Below, piece after piece: positions 47,744-57,211 of a DNA stretch of 64,000 nucleotides. The notes under the pieces were generated by a model. That model saw nothing but the letters and a program-made list of their open reading frames with translations, made no database searches and was not told the origin of the DNA. Position 1 is the stretch's first letter, and every line of letters begins with the position of its first letter. A program made the position numbers and the translations under genes. Origin of the DNA: Paenibacillus bouchesdurhonensis (GTDB lineage: Bacteria; Bacillota; Bacilli; Paenibacillales; Paenibacillaceae); contig NZ_LT732548.1 of NCBI RefSeq assembly GCF_900155685.1, positions 71,898 through 135,897 of the forward strand. The letters are read 5' to 3'.

Positions 47744-48200
47744 ACAACGCAAAGTATTAGAGGCGCAGCTAACACCGCAACAACGAAGAGCTGCGGAACT
47801 CATCATACAAAATGAATGGGGCGAGTTATTAGGTGCGGATGGAAAGAAGAAGACAATGCAGGAGCTCGCGGATGAGATCGGGATCGCGCGGTCAACGCTG
47901 TTCGAATGGAAGTCGCAAGAACATTTCACCGCGTACGGTAATTACTTGGCGGAGCGTAACCTTGACTCGATGAGGAGCGAAGTTTATACGCAACTCATGC
48001 GCGCGATCCGCGGTGGATCAAACGGGATTCCTTCCGTTAAAGCGCTCGACTTGTTCATGCGTAGATACGGATTGCTGACCGATCGAACCGTCGTTGAAGA
48101 TATGCGAAGTGAAGTCGAGACTAAGCGTAAGACTGACGATGAGATTCGCGCAGAGATTGACGATTTGAATGCGATGATTAACGGAACAGAAGAGAAGTAA
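47736..48200 (+). CDS. phBC6A51-type helix-turn-helix protein, terminase-small-subunit-like
   Basis: 154 residues from a GTG. LTPQQRRAAELIIQNEWGELLGADGKKKTMQELADEIGIARSTLFEWKSQ is the HTH of the phBC6A51 protein family, widely placed as small terminase-like DNA-binding proteins. It is the last gene before attR. No large terminase follows, so if it works in packaging it would need a helper phage motor. Confidence 0.65.
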   Translation: MSRQRKVLEAQLTPQQRRAAELIIQNEWGELLGADGKKKTMQELADEIGIARSTLFEWKSQEHFTAYGNYLAERNLDSMRSEVYTQLMRAIRGGSNGIPSVKALDLFMRRYGLLTDRTVVEDMRSEVETKRKTDDEIRAEIDDLNAMINGTEEK

Positions 48201-48785
48201 CCACAAATTTTACGGTTACAAAACGAATAGAGTCCGAAATGCTTGCGCTTGTGACTACGTGTAACCATACGTGTTACAGGCGCTTTACTTTCGGATTAAT
48301 TCGGATTAAACGCGAATAATCAACAGCGCGCTCCCGCTGCCCGCGCGTCTGAAAACTCGGGGGGTTAGGCGGTCGGAATGCGGAAGATTCGGCGATTCCC
48401 GTATAAATATGCAGATTACGCGCCGATCCTACGCCACTACCACGCGACCAAACGCTAGAAACGTAGGCGGGGCGCGGGTTTGCGGGTTTGTTCGTTCATC
48501 TACATGATTATCAATCACCTAGGTATCTTTGTTACTGTAATGCAGTAAAGTGGTAACCCCCCAAGGCACCCCCTCGAAGGCCCTCCAACAGGCCCCCTCC
48601 CAATCCAAACAGTTCCCACAACTCGGTGGTATAAAATGTAAGTATTCGATCTTGACTCCTATCGCGCTTCTATTATAATAGTAGATAATCGAAATAACGT
48701 AGAACTATCAGAGTCAGTCCGGTATGTGTGCGTATAACTGAACGTTGATGTAACGGGGAAATCCCGGAGTCAATGCGCAGATATG
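48201..48785. other. right end of the element, non-coding
   Basis: No gene. A nested inverted repeat lies at 48233-48295 (TCCGAAA/TTTCGGA, GCGC/GCGC, TGTAAC/GTTACA). GC-rich skewed patches (CTCGGGGGGTTAGGCGG near 48356, then C-rich 48553-48602) follow. Promoter and attR complete the end. Confidence 0.5.
48652..48679 (+). promoter_or_regulatory. promoter reading out through attR
   Basis: TTGACT at 48652-48657, 16-base spacer, TATAAT at 48674-48679. No element gene lies downstream in the integrated state. In the excised circle it would read across attP into integrase 1. Confidence 0.65.
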
Positions 48786-48848
48786 TGACTCGAAATCAGT
48801 TAGGCGTGTCAAAGCGTGCGTGGGTTCGAATCCCACCCTTTCCGCCAT
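48786..48848 (+). repeat. attR: 3' fragment of tRNA-Ser
   Basis: 63 bases identical to 31643-31705. It begins at the anticodon arm and lacks the acceptor 5' half, so it is the displaced original tRNA end, not a gene. Confidence 0.96.
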
Positions 48849-48990
48849 TATAGTTATAAGACTATAATTAGCCGGGATGAGAACCCACAGAGTGGGGTCG
48901 TCGGAGCATTAGCTTCGATAGCGTAATCATCGCAGTCCCGTAATGAAATGCAGGGTATCTCACCCTTTCAATTAAATAATTATAAATTTG

Positions 48991-49019
48991 AATCTCCTGC
49001 TGATGTGGGGGATTTTTTT
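48991..49019 (+). terminator. terminator after attR region
   Basis: AATCTCC/GGGGATT (one G-T pair) with TGCTGATGTG loop and seven T. Probably the original tRNA-Ser unit terminator. Confidence 0.7.
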
Positions 49020-49059
49020 GGTGTTATAGGCTCAACCACAAACCACATGTAATAACAAA

Positions 49060-49081
49060 GGAGAACCCTTGCGGGTTCTCC
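49060..49081. terminator. hairpin, possible terminator
   Basis: Perfect 9-bp stem GGAGAACCC/GGGTTCTCC with a TTGC loop. T run is short on both sides. Confidence 0.45.
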
Positions 49082-49366
49082 ATTTGCAGACGGGATGCGG
49101 ATTGGAATTCTTCTCTCACGACTAAGAAACATTTGATCTTCGCCTAGGCTTTAACGAAGTGACAAAGAGGGGTCTTTCTCAATTCGCGATCTTGTGCTTC
49201 TAACGGGTAGTGAATAAGACTCCAGACAGCTGTGTTGCTCGTGGATGCTCCAACGGAACCACACCTCTCTTTGCATCGCCGTCTAAGTGTATTATGTGCA
49301 GGTTGGAGTGTTTTATACACGAATTCGTATTATAAAATTTCCATGATGACGCAAACGCTATTTAAA

Positions 49367-49564
49367 TTAGTGAACGCGAGCTTTTTCGGCTTTTTTCCAC
49401 TTGCGATCCTTGTTGGTCGTCTCGGGAAATGTCTCACCGCGTTTCAATTCGATTCGCTTGGGGTTCTTGATTTGCGTATGGAAACTGCGCGCCTCGCCTA
49501 CTTCAGTGTAGATGCCGGGGTTGGGTGCTTTGTCTCCGGGCTCAAATTCGGTCTGTTCACCCAT
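49367..49564 (-). CDS. yjzC: YjzC-family small protein
   Basis: 65 residues. FEPGDKAPNPGIYTEVGEA and NPKRIELKRGETFPETTNKDRKW are the YjzC pattern. AAAGGAGGT precedes the ATG. Function unknown. Stands alone on the minus strand. Confidence 0.85.
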   Translation of the reverse strand: MGEQTEFEPGDKAPNPGIYTEVGEARSFHTQIKNPKRIELKRGETFPETTNKDRKWKKAEKARVH

Positions 49565-49683
49565 GACAAGACCTCCTTTCGGAATAATTTAGTTGTGATA
49601 TAGGTAAGAAGCATGACTATTGTATGTAGTTCGTTCGTGTTTCATACTTGCAGGGTTAACGCGGGTTTGATATAATATTTTGG

Positions 49684-49735
49684 TGCGAGTTAAAGCTCGT
49701 TCCTTGCTCCCATGTGTAACAAGGTGGGGGCCATA
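49684..49735 (+). promoter_or_regulatory. structured rpsF leader
   Basis: Two hairpins directly before rpsF: CGAG/CTCG and CCTTG/CAAGG, the latter with CTCCCA facing TGGGGG as a possible pseudoknot. rpsF leaders in many bacteria bind the S6-S18 complex; match to that motif was not checked. Confidence 0.35.
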
Positions 49736-49756
49736 GTCCAAGAGGAGGTGACATAT

Positions 49757-50041
49757 ATGCGCAAATATGAAGTGATGTACATTATTCGTCCTGAACTTGA
49801 ACAAGAAGCTGTTCAAGCTGTAGTTGACAAATTCCAAGGCATCATCCAAAACGGCGGTGAAATTACAAAGCACGAAGTGATGGGCAAACGCCGGCTTGCG
49901 TATGAGATTAACAAGATCCGTGACGGTATTTACGTTCTCGTGAACTTCACAGCGACTCCTGATGTCGTTGCTGAGCTCGAGCGGATTCTGAAGATTTCCG
50001 ATGAGGTTATCCGTTATCTCATTACGAAAGACGTAGCCTAA
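49757..50041 (+). CDS. rpsF: 30S ribosomal protein S6
   Basis: 94 residues; ATG with AGGAGGTGA six bases upstream. MRKYEVMYIIRPELEQEAVQAV and GKRRLAYEINKIRDGIYVLVNF are S6 signatures. First of rpsF-ssb-rpsR. Confidence 0.97.
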   Translation: MRKYEVMYIIRPELEQEAVQAVVDKFQGIIQNGGEITKHEVMGKRRLAYEINKIRDGIYVLVNFTATPDVVAELERILKISDEVIRYLITKDVA

Positions 50042-50125
50042 ATGTAGGTATGCAGAAAGTCTGTTTAGACTTTTTCAAACCTAATTGTACTTTGTAAAAA
50101 CATTAGCCCGGAGGAGGGGATTGGA

Positions 50126-50608
50126 TTGTTGAACCGTGTCATTCTGATCGGACGTCTAACTAGAGATCCCGAACTGCGTTATACGCCGTCTGGCGTAGCG
50201 GTTACTCAGTTCACGATTGCCGTGGACAGACCGTTCACATCGCAGGGCGGAGAGCGCGAAGCGGATTTTATTCCGGTCGTAACTTGGAGACAACTGGCTG
50301 AGACGTGCGCGAATTACTTGCGTAAGGGTCGCCTCACAGCGGTTGAAGGACGCATTCAGGTACGGAATTACGAGAATAACGAAGGCAAACGTGTATACGT
50401 AACCGAAGTCATTGCTGATAATGTCCGTTTCTTGGAGTCTAATCGTGAAGGTGGCAGTGGTGGCGGACAGCGTGAGGAGAATCCATTTGGAGGAAGCAGC
50501 GCAGGCGGCAATAGCAACCGCAGCAGCAATTTCTCACGCAGCAATCAAGATCCATTCTCTGACGATGGGAAGCCGATCGATATTTCGGATGACGATTTGC
50601 CATTTTAA
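50126..50608 (+). CDS. ssb: single-stranded DNA-binding protein
   Basis: 160 residues from TTG with GGAGGGG upstream. OB fold with [22 protein letters not shown] and [15 protein letters not shown], a Gly/Ser/Asn linker at about 107-140, and the protein-docking tip DISDDDLPF. Confidence 0.97.
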   Translation: MLNRVILIGRLTRDPELRYTPSGVAVTQFTIAVDRPFTSQGGEREADFIPVVTWRQLAETCANYLRKGRLTAVEGRIQVRNYENNEGKRVYVTEVIADNVRFLESNREGGSGGGQREENPFGGSSAGGNSNRSSNFSRSNQDPFSDDGKPIDISDDDLPF

Positions 50609-50628
50609 TATAGGAAGGACTGAATAGC

Positions 50629-50898
50629 ATGAGCTTCAAGCAAAGAGAAGGCGGAGACGACAAAAGACCGGCACGCCGCGGCGGCCGCAACAAACGTCGT
50701 AAAGTATGTTTCTTCACTGTGAACAAAATTACTCACATTGACTATAAAGATACTGAACTGCTCAAGAAATTCATCAGCGAGCGCGGTAAAATTTTGCCAC
50801 GTCGTGTGACTGGTACGAGCGCGAAGTATCAACGTCTGCTGACGATTGCAATCAAACGCTCCCGTCAAATCGCATTGCTTCCGTACACTACGGAGTAA
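50629..50898 (+). CDS. rpsR: 30S ribosomal protein S18
   Basis: 89 residues, basic; [38 protein letters not shown] is the S18 core. GGAAGG upstream. Confidence 0.97.
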   Translation: MSFKQREGGDDKRPARRGGRNKRRKVCFFTVNKITHIDYKDTELLKKFISERGKILPRRVTGTSAKYQRLLTIAIKRSRQIALLPYTTE

Positions 50899-50922
50899 TT
50901 GCATAGACGACAAGTTATACAA

Positions 50923-51001
50923 AATCCCCTTTAAGTAAACAAGGACAAGAACCTCGTTCAGAGGAAAACTTGAGCTTTGTTGAACGAAGGGGATTTTTTT
51001 A
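50923..51001 (+). terminator. terminator after rpsR
   Basis: AATCCCCTT/AAGGGGATT outer stem, inner CGTTCA/TGAACG, then seven T. Strong end of the rpsF operon. Confidence 0.8.
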
Positions 51002-51214
51002 TTTGTTCATGATTACCATTCATATCCTTAATTACAAAAAAACACTTGGAATATAAATGGGATTAATATATAGTAAATAAAAAGAATAAATTTCTAGTAA
51101 AGGTTATTTATATATTAAATAGTTCTTTTAAGTTAAAATTTAAAACCAAGTAAATAGGGAAGAATTATTGTTTTTGGGCGACTTCTTAAACGTTATACTA
51201 AACCTTGCGATAGG

Positions 51215-52240
51215 GTGATGAATGTGGCTGAAGAACTCTTAAGAATCGAGAATCTGTCGACCTCTTTCCGTATTTCAGACGAGCTGTATGCTGCCGTAGA
51301 TGACGTAAGTTTAACGGTGAATAAGAATGAAATACTGGCCATTGTCGGTGAATCCGGGTCAGGCAAAAGCGCTTTGGCTTTCTCCATTATGGGATTGCAT
51401 ACGCGGGCTCAAGTTCAGGGACAGATTCAGTATAAAGGACAGAACCTCACAGCACTGTCTCCAGCTGAGTTAAACAGGCTTCGTGGCAATGAAATCAGCA
51501 TGATCTTCCAAGATCCTTTATCCGCACTCAATCCTCTGATGATCATTGGTGAACAAATTGAAGAAGTGCTGCTTCTTCACGAATCCAAGCAAACTGTGCG
51601 ATCTAAGAAATCCAAGAAACATAGGAAAGAACGAGCGATCGAACTATTGCAGAAGGTCGGGATTCCCCGTCCTGAATATGCTTATGGACAATATCCCCAT
51701 GAACTATCCGGTGGGATGCGGCAGCGGGTTGTCATTGCCATTGCGATCGCCAATCAGCCCAAGCTATTGATTGCTGATGAGCCGACGACGGCTCTCGACG
51801 TCACCATCCAGCTACAAATTTTGGAGCTGATTCGGCGATTGAAGGAAGACATGGATGCGGGAATTATTTTAATAACTCATGATTTAGGTGTTGTAGCAGA
51901 AATGGCGGATCGCGTAGCGGTCATGTATGCCGGGCAAATTGTTGAAACCGCTTCAATTGGTACACTGATGACGAATGCGAAGCACCCCTATACCAGATCA
52001 TTATTGAGCTCCATACCTACAGTGAGCGAGGAAAGAACGAGGCTGCATGTCATCCACGGGGTCGTGCCTTCACTGAAGCATCTGCCGCGTCAGGGATGTC
52101 GCTTTCGTTCGCGAATCCCGTGGATCGATGAAACGGCTCATGAAGCCGATCCGCGGCTGCTTGAGGTCGAGCCGGGACATTATGTCCGATGTACATGCTT
52201 TAGAAATTTTCACTTCCTTGATCACCAAAAGGAGGAATAG
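51215..52240 (+). CDS. oligopeptide ABC transporter ATP-binding protein (OppD-like)
   Basis: 341 residues; starts at GTG 51215, ATG 51218 or GTG 51224 are all possible near TAGGGTG. Walker A GESGSGKSALA near 46, signature LSGGMRQRVVIAIAIA, Walker B LLIADEPTTALD. The C-terminal oligopeptide-type extension has HPYTRSLLSS and a Cys-rich tail. First gene of a five-gene transport operon. Confidence 0.93.
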   Translation: MMNVAEELLRIENLSTSFRISDELYAAVDDVSLTVNKNEILAIVGESGSGKSALAFSIMGLHTRAQVQGQIQYKGQNLTALSPAELNRLRGNEISMIFQDPLSALNPLMIIGEQIEEVLLLHESKQTVRSKKSKKHRKERAIELLQKVGIPRPEYAYGQYPHELSGGMRQRVVIAIAIANQPKLLIADEPTTALDVTIQLQILELIRRLKEDMDAGIILITHDLGVVAEMADRVAVMYAGQIVETASIGTLMTNAKHPYTRSLLSSIPTVSEERTRLHVIHGVVPSLKHLPRQGCRFRSRIPWIDETAHEADPRLLEVEPGHYVRCTCFRNFHFLDHQKEE

Positions 52241-52244
52241 GAAT

Positions 52245-53180
52245 ATGGCGCTTCTTGAGGTTAGAAATTTGAAGGTGCATTTTCCAGTATACGGCGGAAT
52301 TTTTAGACGAGTCATTGATCGGGTGAAGGCGGTGGACGGAGTTAATCTGAACATTGAACCGGGCCATACCTATGGCCTCGTCGGAGAATCGGGATCGGGG
52401 AAGACGACGACTGGACGGGCGATTATCGGCTTGAATCCAGTCACGTCTGGAACCATCCTTTTCCAGGGCAAAGACATTGGAAATGGGATGAGAAGTAGTA
52501 GCTCCCGTTATCGCAGAGATATCCAGATGATCTTCCAGGATCCCTATTCTTCATTAAATCCGAAGAAACGTGTACTGGACATTATCGCAGAACCGCTGCG
52601 CAATTTTGAGCGCTTGTCGCCTGCTGAAGAGAAGCGGCAAGTGCAAGAGCTCCTGACACAGGTTGGCTTGAGTGCGGAAACGATACATAAATATCCCCAC
52701 GAATTCTCCGGAGGGCAGCGACAGCGCATTGGTATTGCCCGGGCAATCGCATTGAAGCCCAAACTGATTATTGCGGATGAGCCGGTATCCTCACTCGATG
52801 TGTCTGTTCAAGCGCAGGTGCTGAACTTTATGCAGGATATTCAGAAGAAGCTTAATCTGACTTATTTATTCATCAGCCATGATCTCGGCATTATCCGTCA
52901 TATGTGTGATTATATCGGCATTATGTACAAAGGGCGACATGTGGAGCAAGGCACGACGCAAGATATATTTGAGAACCCTCAACATATTTATACGAAACGT
53001 CTTCTGGCAGCGATACCAGATTTGGATCCCAGGCAGCGGGAGAATCGCCGTCAGCTGCGCCAATTGGTTCACCAGGAATATGCCGAGGCCTATTCGCAGT
53101 ATTTTGACGACGAGGGACTGGCTTACGACTTAAAGGCACTCTCGGCTACTCACTTTGCCGCATTGCCCAAAAGGGGGTAG
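52245..53180 (+). CDS. oligopeptide ABC transporter ATP-binding protein (OppF-like)
   Basis: 311 residues; ATG at 52245 has GGAGGAATAGG upstream. Walker A GESGSGKTTTGRAI, signature FSGGQRQRIGIARAIA, Walker B LIIADEPVSSLD, then the OppF-type end. Starts five bases after the preceding gene. The open frame runs 39 codons further upstream without a ribosome site. Confidence 0.93.
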   Translation: MALLEVRNLKVHFPVYGGIFRRVIDRVKAVDGVNLNIEPGHTYGLVGESGSGKTTTGRAIIGLNPVTSGTILFQGKDIGNGMRSSSSRYRRDIQMIFQDPYSSLNPKKRVLDIIAEPLRNFERLSPAEEKRQVQELLTQVGLSAETIHKYPHEFSGGQRQRIGIARAIALKPKLIIADEPVSSLDVSVQAQVLNFMQDIQKKLNLTYLFISHDLGIIRHMCDYIGIMYKGRHVEQGTTQDIFENPQHIYTKRLLAAIPDLDPRQRENRRQLRQLVHQEYAEAYSQYFDDEGLAYDLKALSATHFAALPKRG

Positions 53181-53186
53181 AGATCG

Positions 53187-54149
53187 ATGTGGAAGACGAT
53201 TCTGCGCAGGCTGTTGATCATGATCCCGCAAATTATTTTGCTGAGCATTCTTGTGTTTATTATGGCGAAGGCTTTGCCCGGGGATGCCTTGACAGGGATG
53301 CTTGATCCGAGTGTCGATCCATCGATGCTCGAAGAGCAGCGAGAAAAGCTAGGTCTTAATAATCCATGGTACGTACAGTACTGGGATTGGATCACAAAGG
53401 CCGTTCAGGGCGATCTGGGCCAGTCCTTCAGATTTAAAATGCCTGTTGCCGATCTGATTGGGCAGAGAATTACCAATACGATCTGGTTGTCCTTGGTTAC
53501 GTTAATCATTACATATCTCATTGCGATTCCTCTCGGAATTATTAGCGGGCGTTACAACGATACCTGGGGAGACCGATTGATCACCGGTTATACGTATCTT
53601 GGCTTTGCGGCCCCTTTATTTATATTTGCCTTGCTGATGCTATGGATCTTTGGCTTTCATCTCCGCGTATTTCCGACAGAGGGGAGCGTGACCCCTGGAC
53701 TTGTGCCGGGAACCTTCGACTATATGGTTAGCAAAATATATCATTTGCTGCTTCCCGCATTGTCTATGGCTCTGATTACTACCGTGTCAACGGTGCAATA
53801 TTTGCGCAGCGAAATTATCGATACGAAGCAAAAGGATTTTATTCTATTGGCCCGGGCGAAAGGGGCGTCCGAGTCGCGCGTTTACACGCATCATATTTTA
53901 CGCAACTCGCTTCTGCCGATCGCCGCATTTTTTGGCTACGAGATAACAGGGCTGATCGGGGGAACTGTTTTTATAGAATATATTTTTAGCTATCCGGGGA
54001 TGGGACAGCTTTTTCTTAACTCTATTTTGATCCGTGATTTCAGTGTCGTAACTGCACTGGTTCTCCTGTACGGCATTGCATCGATTTTAGGCTCATTAAT
54101 TTCGGATATTATTCTAGGTATCGTGGATCCTCGGATTCGGATTAAATAA
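53187..54149 (+). CDS. oligopeptide ABC transporter permease (OppB-like)
   Basis: 320 residues. Six membrane segments. N-terminal LRRLLIMIPQIILLSILVFIMAKALPGD and the EAA loop LLARAKGASESRVYTHHILRNSLLPIAAFFG are DppB/OppB-type. Confidence 0.93.
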   Translation: MWKTILRRLLIMIPQIILLSILVFIMAKALPGDALTGMLDPSVDPSMLEEQREKLGLNNPWYVQYWDWITKAVQGDLGQSFRFKMPVADLIGQRITNTIWLSLVTLIITYLIAIPLGIISGRYNDTWGDRLITGYTYLGFAAPLFIFALLMLWIFGFHLRVFPTEGSVTPGLVPGTFDYMVSKIYHLLLPALSMALITTVSTVQYLRSEIIDTKQKDFILLARAKGASESRVYTHHILRNSLLPIAAFFGYEITGLIGGTVFIEYIFSYPGMGQLFLNSILIRDFSVVTALVLLYGIASILGSLISDIILGIVDPRIRIK

Positions 54150-54175
54150 CGCTTTGAACGTGTGGGGGTGAGGAT

Positions 54176-55081
54176 ATGAATAAGGTGAATGAAATGGAGG
54201 ACGGAGCGTTCGACTCAGCGACCAGCCCCTCCAGTTGGCAAATTTTATGGCGGGAGATCAAGCGGGATAAACTGGCGCTTTCATCTCTCATTTTCTTAGG
54301 GGTAATCATTGCCGGGGTGTACGGCGTATCTCTTGTCTTGGATCAGAAGCAGATTGTGACGGTAGATTTATTTGCATTATATCAGCCGCCGTCGGCGGAG
54401 TTCTGGCTTGGTACTGATTACGGTGGACGGGATGTGTTCGGACAATTGATTATTGGTACGAGAAATTCTCTATCGATCGGAATTATTGTGACGGTATTCA
54501 CCGGATTGATCGGCATTCTGGTTGGACTGATTTCCGGTTATTTCGGCGGGATGATAGACAACATTTCGATGAGGGTCGTTGATTTTTTCATGATTCTACC
54601 TACGCTCATGATCGTCATTGCCTTTGTGGCCGCTGTGCCTAAGTATAGCGTTCTATCCTTCTCCTTGATTATGACCGCCTTTCTTTGGATGGGGATTGCC
54701 CGTCTTATCCGCTCGAAGACGCTGCAGGAGAGGGAGTTGGAATATGTGAAAGCGTCGCGGACACTCGGATCATCTCATATAAAAATAATGTTCATGCAAG
54801 TACTGCCCAACTTAAGCTCCATTATCATCGTCACCATGACTTTGAATTTGGCAGCAAATATTGGCTTGGAGTCAGGCTTGTCCTTCCTAGGATTTGGATT
54901 TCCAGAGAGTACGCCCAGTCTCGGAACTTTAGTCAGCTATGCCAGAAACCCGCAGACGCTGGAGTATAGATGGTGGATTTGGTTGCCGGCATCACTACTC
55001 ATTCTTGTATTGATGCTTAGCATAAACAACGTCGGTCAAGCGCTAAAGCGTGCGACGGATGCAAGACAAAGAAGAGGATAA
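54176..55081 (+). CDS. oligopeptide ABC transporter permease (OppC-like)
   Basis: 301 residues. N-terminal cytoplasmic part, FWLGTDYGGRDVFGQLIIGTRNSLSIG motif, and EAA loop YVKASRTLGSSHIKIMFMQVLPN. Partner of OppB-like. Confidence 0.93.
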   Translation: MNKVNEMEDGAFDSATSPSSWQILWREIKRDKLALSSLIFLGVIIAGVYGVSLVLDQKQIVTVDLFALYQPPSAEFWLGTDYGGRDVFGQLIIGTRNSLSIGIIVTVFTGLIGILVGLISGYFGGMIDNISMRVVDFFMILPTLMIVIAFVAAVPKYSVLSFSLIMTAFLWMGIARLIRSKTLQERELEYVKASRTLGSSHIKIMFMQVLPNLSSIIIVTMTLNLAANIGLESGLSFLGFGFPESTPSLGTLVSYARNPQTLEYRWWIWLPASLLILVLMLSINNVGQALKRATDARQRRG

Positions 55082-55095
55082 AGGGAGGAAATGTG

Positions 55096-56925
55096 ATGAA
55101 AAAAAGAATGGGCTCCAAAATGCTGCTGCCGTTATTGCTTGCATTCATAATGATTCTTTCCGCTTGTACTTCCGGCAAAGGAAGTGATGCGACCCAGCCT
55201 GCACCGAGCAATGCACAGAACAAAACGAACGTCGAGAAGAAGCCGACAGAGGAGGGGCTGTACTCTATTGAGGATTTCAGCAACGTCAAGACGAATGAAG
55301 GGGAGCCGATCAAAGGTGGAACGATTACTTACGGCCTGATCTCCGATGCGCCATTTGAAGGCATTCTGAATTATAATTTTTCATCTGGAATTCCGGATGC
55401 CAGAGTTCTGGGATGGTTTGATGAATCGTTATTAACATGGGATAAAAATTACGTATTTACGAACGATGGAGCAGCGACTTATGAAGTGTCGGAGGACGGA
55501 AGAACCTTCACCTTCACGATTCGCGACAACGTCGACTGGCATGATGGCAAGCCGGTCACGGCGGAGGATTGGGAGTTTGCGCATGAAGTCATCGGCCACA
55601 AAGATTATGACGGCCCGCGTTACGGCTCTGATTTCACGAATATCGAAGGGATGGTCGAATACCGGGAAGGCAAAGCCGATAAAATTTCCGGTATTAAAGT
55701 GCTGAGCGATAAGAAGCTGCAGATTACGTATATCAAATCGACACCGTCATTATTGACGGGCAGTATCTGGACTTATCCGCTTGCGAAGCACATATTTGGA
55801 GATATGGAAGTGGCGAAGATGTCTTCCTCTTCGGCGGTTCGCGAGAAACCGGTCGGCATCGGCCCATTTAAAGTAGAGAGCATTATTCCGGGTGAATCAG
55901 TTGTTTATGTCAAGAATCCGGATTATTGGCGCGGGGAGCCGAATCTAGATAAAGTTGTGCTGAAGGTGATCAATCCAACGACGATTGTGCAGCAATTGAA
56001 ATCGGGCGGAGTTGATCTTGTCGACTCGTTCCCGATTGACCAGTTCCCGGACAATGCCAATATGTCCAATGTAGAATATTTGGGTGTAGTTGATCGTGCC
56101 TATACGTACATCGGCTTTAAGCTTGGCAAATGGGATGAGGCCAATAAGGTGGTAGCTCCAAATCCCGAGGCGAAAATGGCGGATGTCAACCTGCGCAGAG
56201 CAATGTGGCATGCGGTCGATAACGATCAGGTCGGCAAGCGCTTCTACCATGGCTTGCGCTGGAATGCGACCACGCTCATTCCACCATCCCATCCGGAGTT
56301 TCACGATGTCAGCAATCCGGGAATAACGTACGATGTTCAGAAGGCCAATCAAATTCTGGATGAAGCCGGCTACAAGAAAAACGGCGAATTCCGCACCAAT
56401 CCAGACGGCAGCGAACTGGTGATCAATTTCTTATCGATGACAGGCGGAGATATAGCAGAGCCACTGGCCCGTTACTATGTCCAATCCTGGAACGCGATCG
56501 GGCTGAACGTTAATCTGGAGCTAGTTGAATTCAATACATTCTACGACCGCGTCGGCAATAACGGGAAGGATGATCCAAGTGTTGATGTATATCAAGGCGC
56601 ATGGAGCGTAGGCATTGACGTTGACCCGACAGGGTTGTACGGCCGGGATGCCCTTTATAACTTCACGAGATTCGCCAGCGAGGAGAATGATCGTCTTCTT
56701 GCGGAGGGCGTATCCGAGAAAGCCTTCGACGTAGCTACCCGCCAAGCGATCTACAAAGAGTGGCAGCAGTTTATGATGGATGAAATCCCGGCGTTCCCGA
56801 CCTTGTATCGTTCAGAGATCGTACCGGTGAACAAACGTATTCTCAATTATGCGATTGGCGATGGCACGGGAATCTATCTTTACGAGCTGGCGGTTTCGCA
56901 GGATAAGCCATTTGTAGCGGAATAG
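55096..56925 (+). CDS. oligopeptide-binding lipoprotein (OppA-like)
   Basis: About 609 residues. Signal with lipobox LSAC near residue 23. Family 5 solute-binding features: KFNNGKPVT-like WHDGKPVTAEDWEFAHE, KPVGIGPFKVESIIPGESVVYVKNPDYWRG and YLYELAVSQ end. It is the last gene of the operon, and sits outside the membrane to deliver peptides. GGGAGGAAATG precedes. GTG 55093 is an alternative. Confidence 0.94.
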   Translation: MKKRMGSKMLLPLLLAFIMILSACTSGKGSDATQPAPSNAQNKTNVEKKPTEEGLYSIEDFSNVKTNEGEPIKGGTITYGLISDAPFEGILNYNFSSGIPDARVLGWFDESLLTWDKNYVFTNDGAATYEVSEDGRTFTFTIRDNVDWHDGKPVTAEDWEFAHEVIGHKDYDGPRYGSDFTNIEGMVEYREGKADKISGIKVLSDKKLQITYIKSTPSLLTGSIWTYPLAKHIFGDMEVAKMSSSSAVREKPVGIGPFKVESIIPGESVVYVKNPDYWRGEPNLDKVVLKVINPTTIVQQLKSGGVDLVDSFPIDQFPDNANMSNVEYLGVVDRAYTYIGFKLGKWDEANKVVAPNPEAKMADVNLRRAMWHAVDNDQVGKRFYHGLRWNATTLIPPSHPEFHDVSNPGITYDVQKANQILDEAGYKKNGEFRTNPDGSELVINFLSMTGGDIAEPLARYYVQSWNAIGLNVNLELVEFNTFYDRVGNNGKDDPSVDVYQGAWSVGIDVDPTGLYGRDALYNFTRFASEENDRLLAEGVSEKAFDVATRQAIYKEWQQFMMDEIPAFPTLYRSEIVPVNKRILNYAIGDGTGIYLYELAVSQDKPFVAE

Positions 56926-56950
56926 CAGGTTAATAGAATCGTATATTAAG

Positions 56951-56986
56951 CAATCCCCTGGTGCGTCAGCATTTGGGGATTGTTTT
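56951..56986 (+). terminator. terminator of transporter operon
   Basis: CAATCCCC/GGGGATTG stem with TGGTGCGTCAGCATTT loop and TTTT. Confidence 0.85.
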
Positions 56987-57211
56987 GCTGCTCATTTTTT
57001 ACATCATATTTGTGTGAAAAAAGCTCTTTGTGGTATAGTACGAAGCGATAGAGTTATTCATTTATTTCGGTTAAATTACTATTTTGTAGTTTTTTGCCGA
57101 GAACTACGGTTTACAATTAATTGAAGACGCCTGGTATTGCGGCTGTATCGTAAGAAATGGAAGAATGCTGTGAGGGAGAAGCCGTATAGTACAAACCATG
57201 GGAGGCATATG

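Larger units (their letters stand above)
48849..49366. other. chromosomal intergenic region after attR
   Basis: The displaced DNA that followed the original tRNA. An ATTATAGT/ACTATAAT hairpin spans 48847-48868. A GGGATGAG...CTCACCC segment (48874-48964) with an inner CCCAC/GTGGG hairpin may be a small structured RNA. No protein gene is supported. Confidence 0.4.

Noticed and set aside
48786..48848. second tRNA-Ser gene
   Set aside because: Only the 3' part is present; the acceptor 5' arm and D arm are missing.
49232..49603. 123-codon plus-strand frame
   Set aside because: It is the antisense of yjzC, which has a strong ribosome site and family match.
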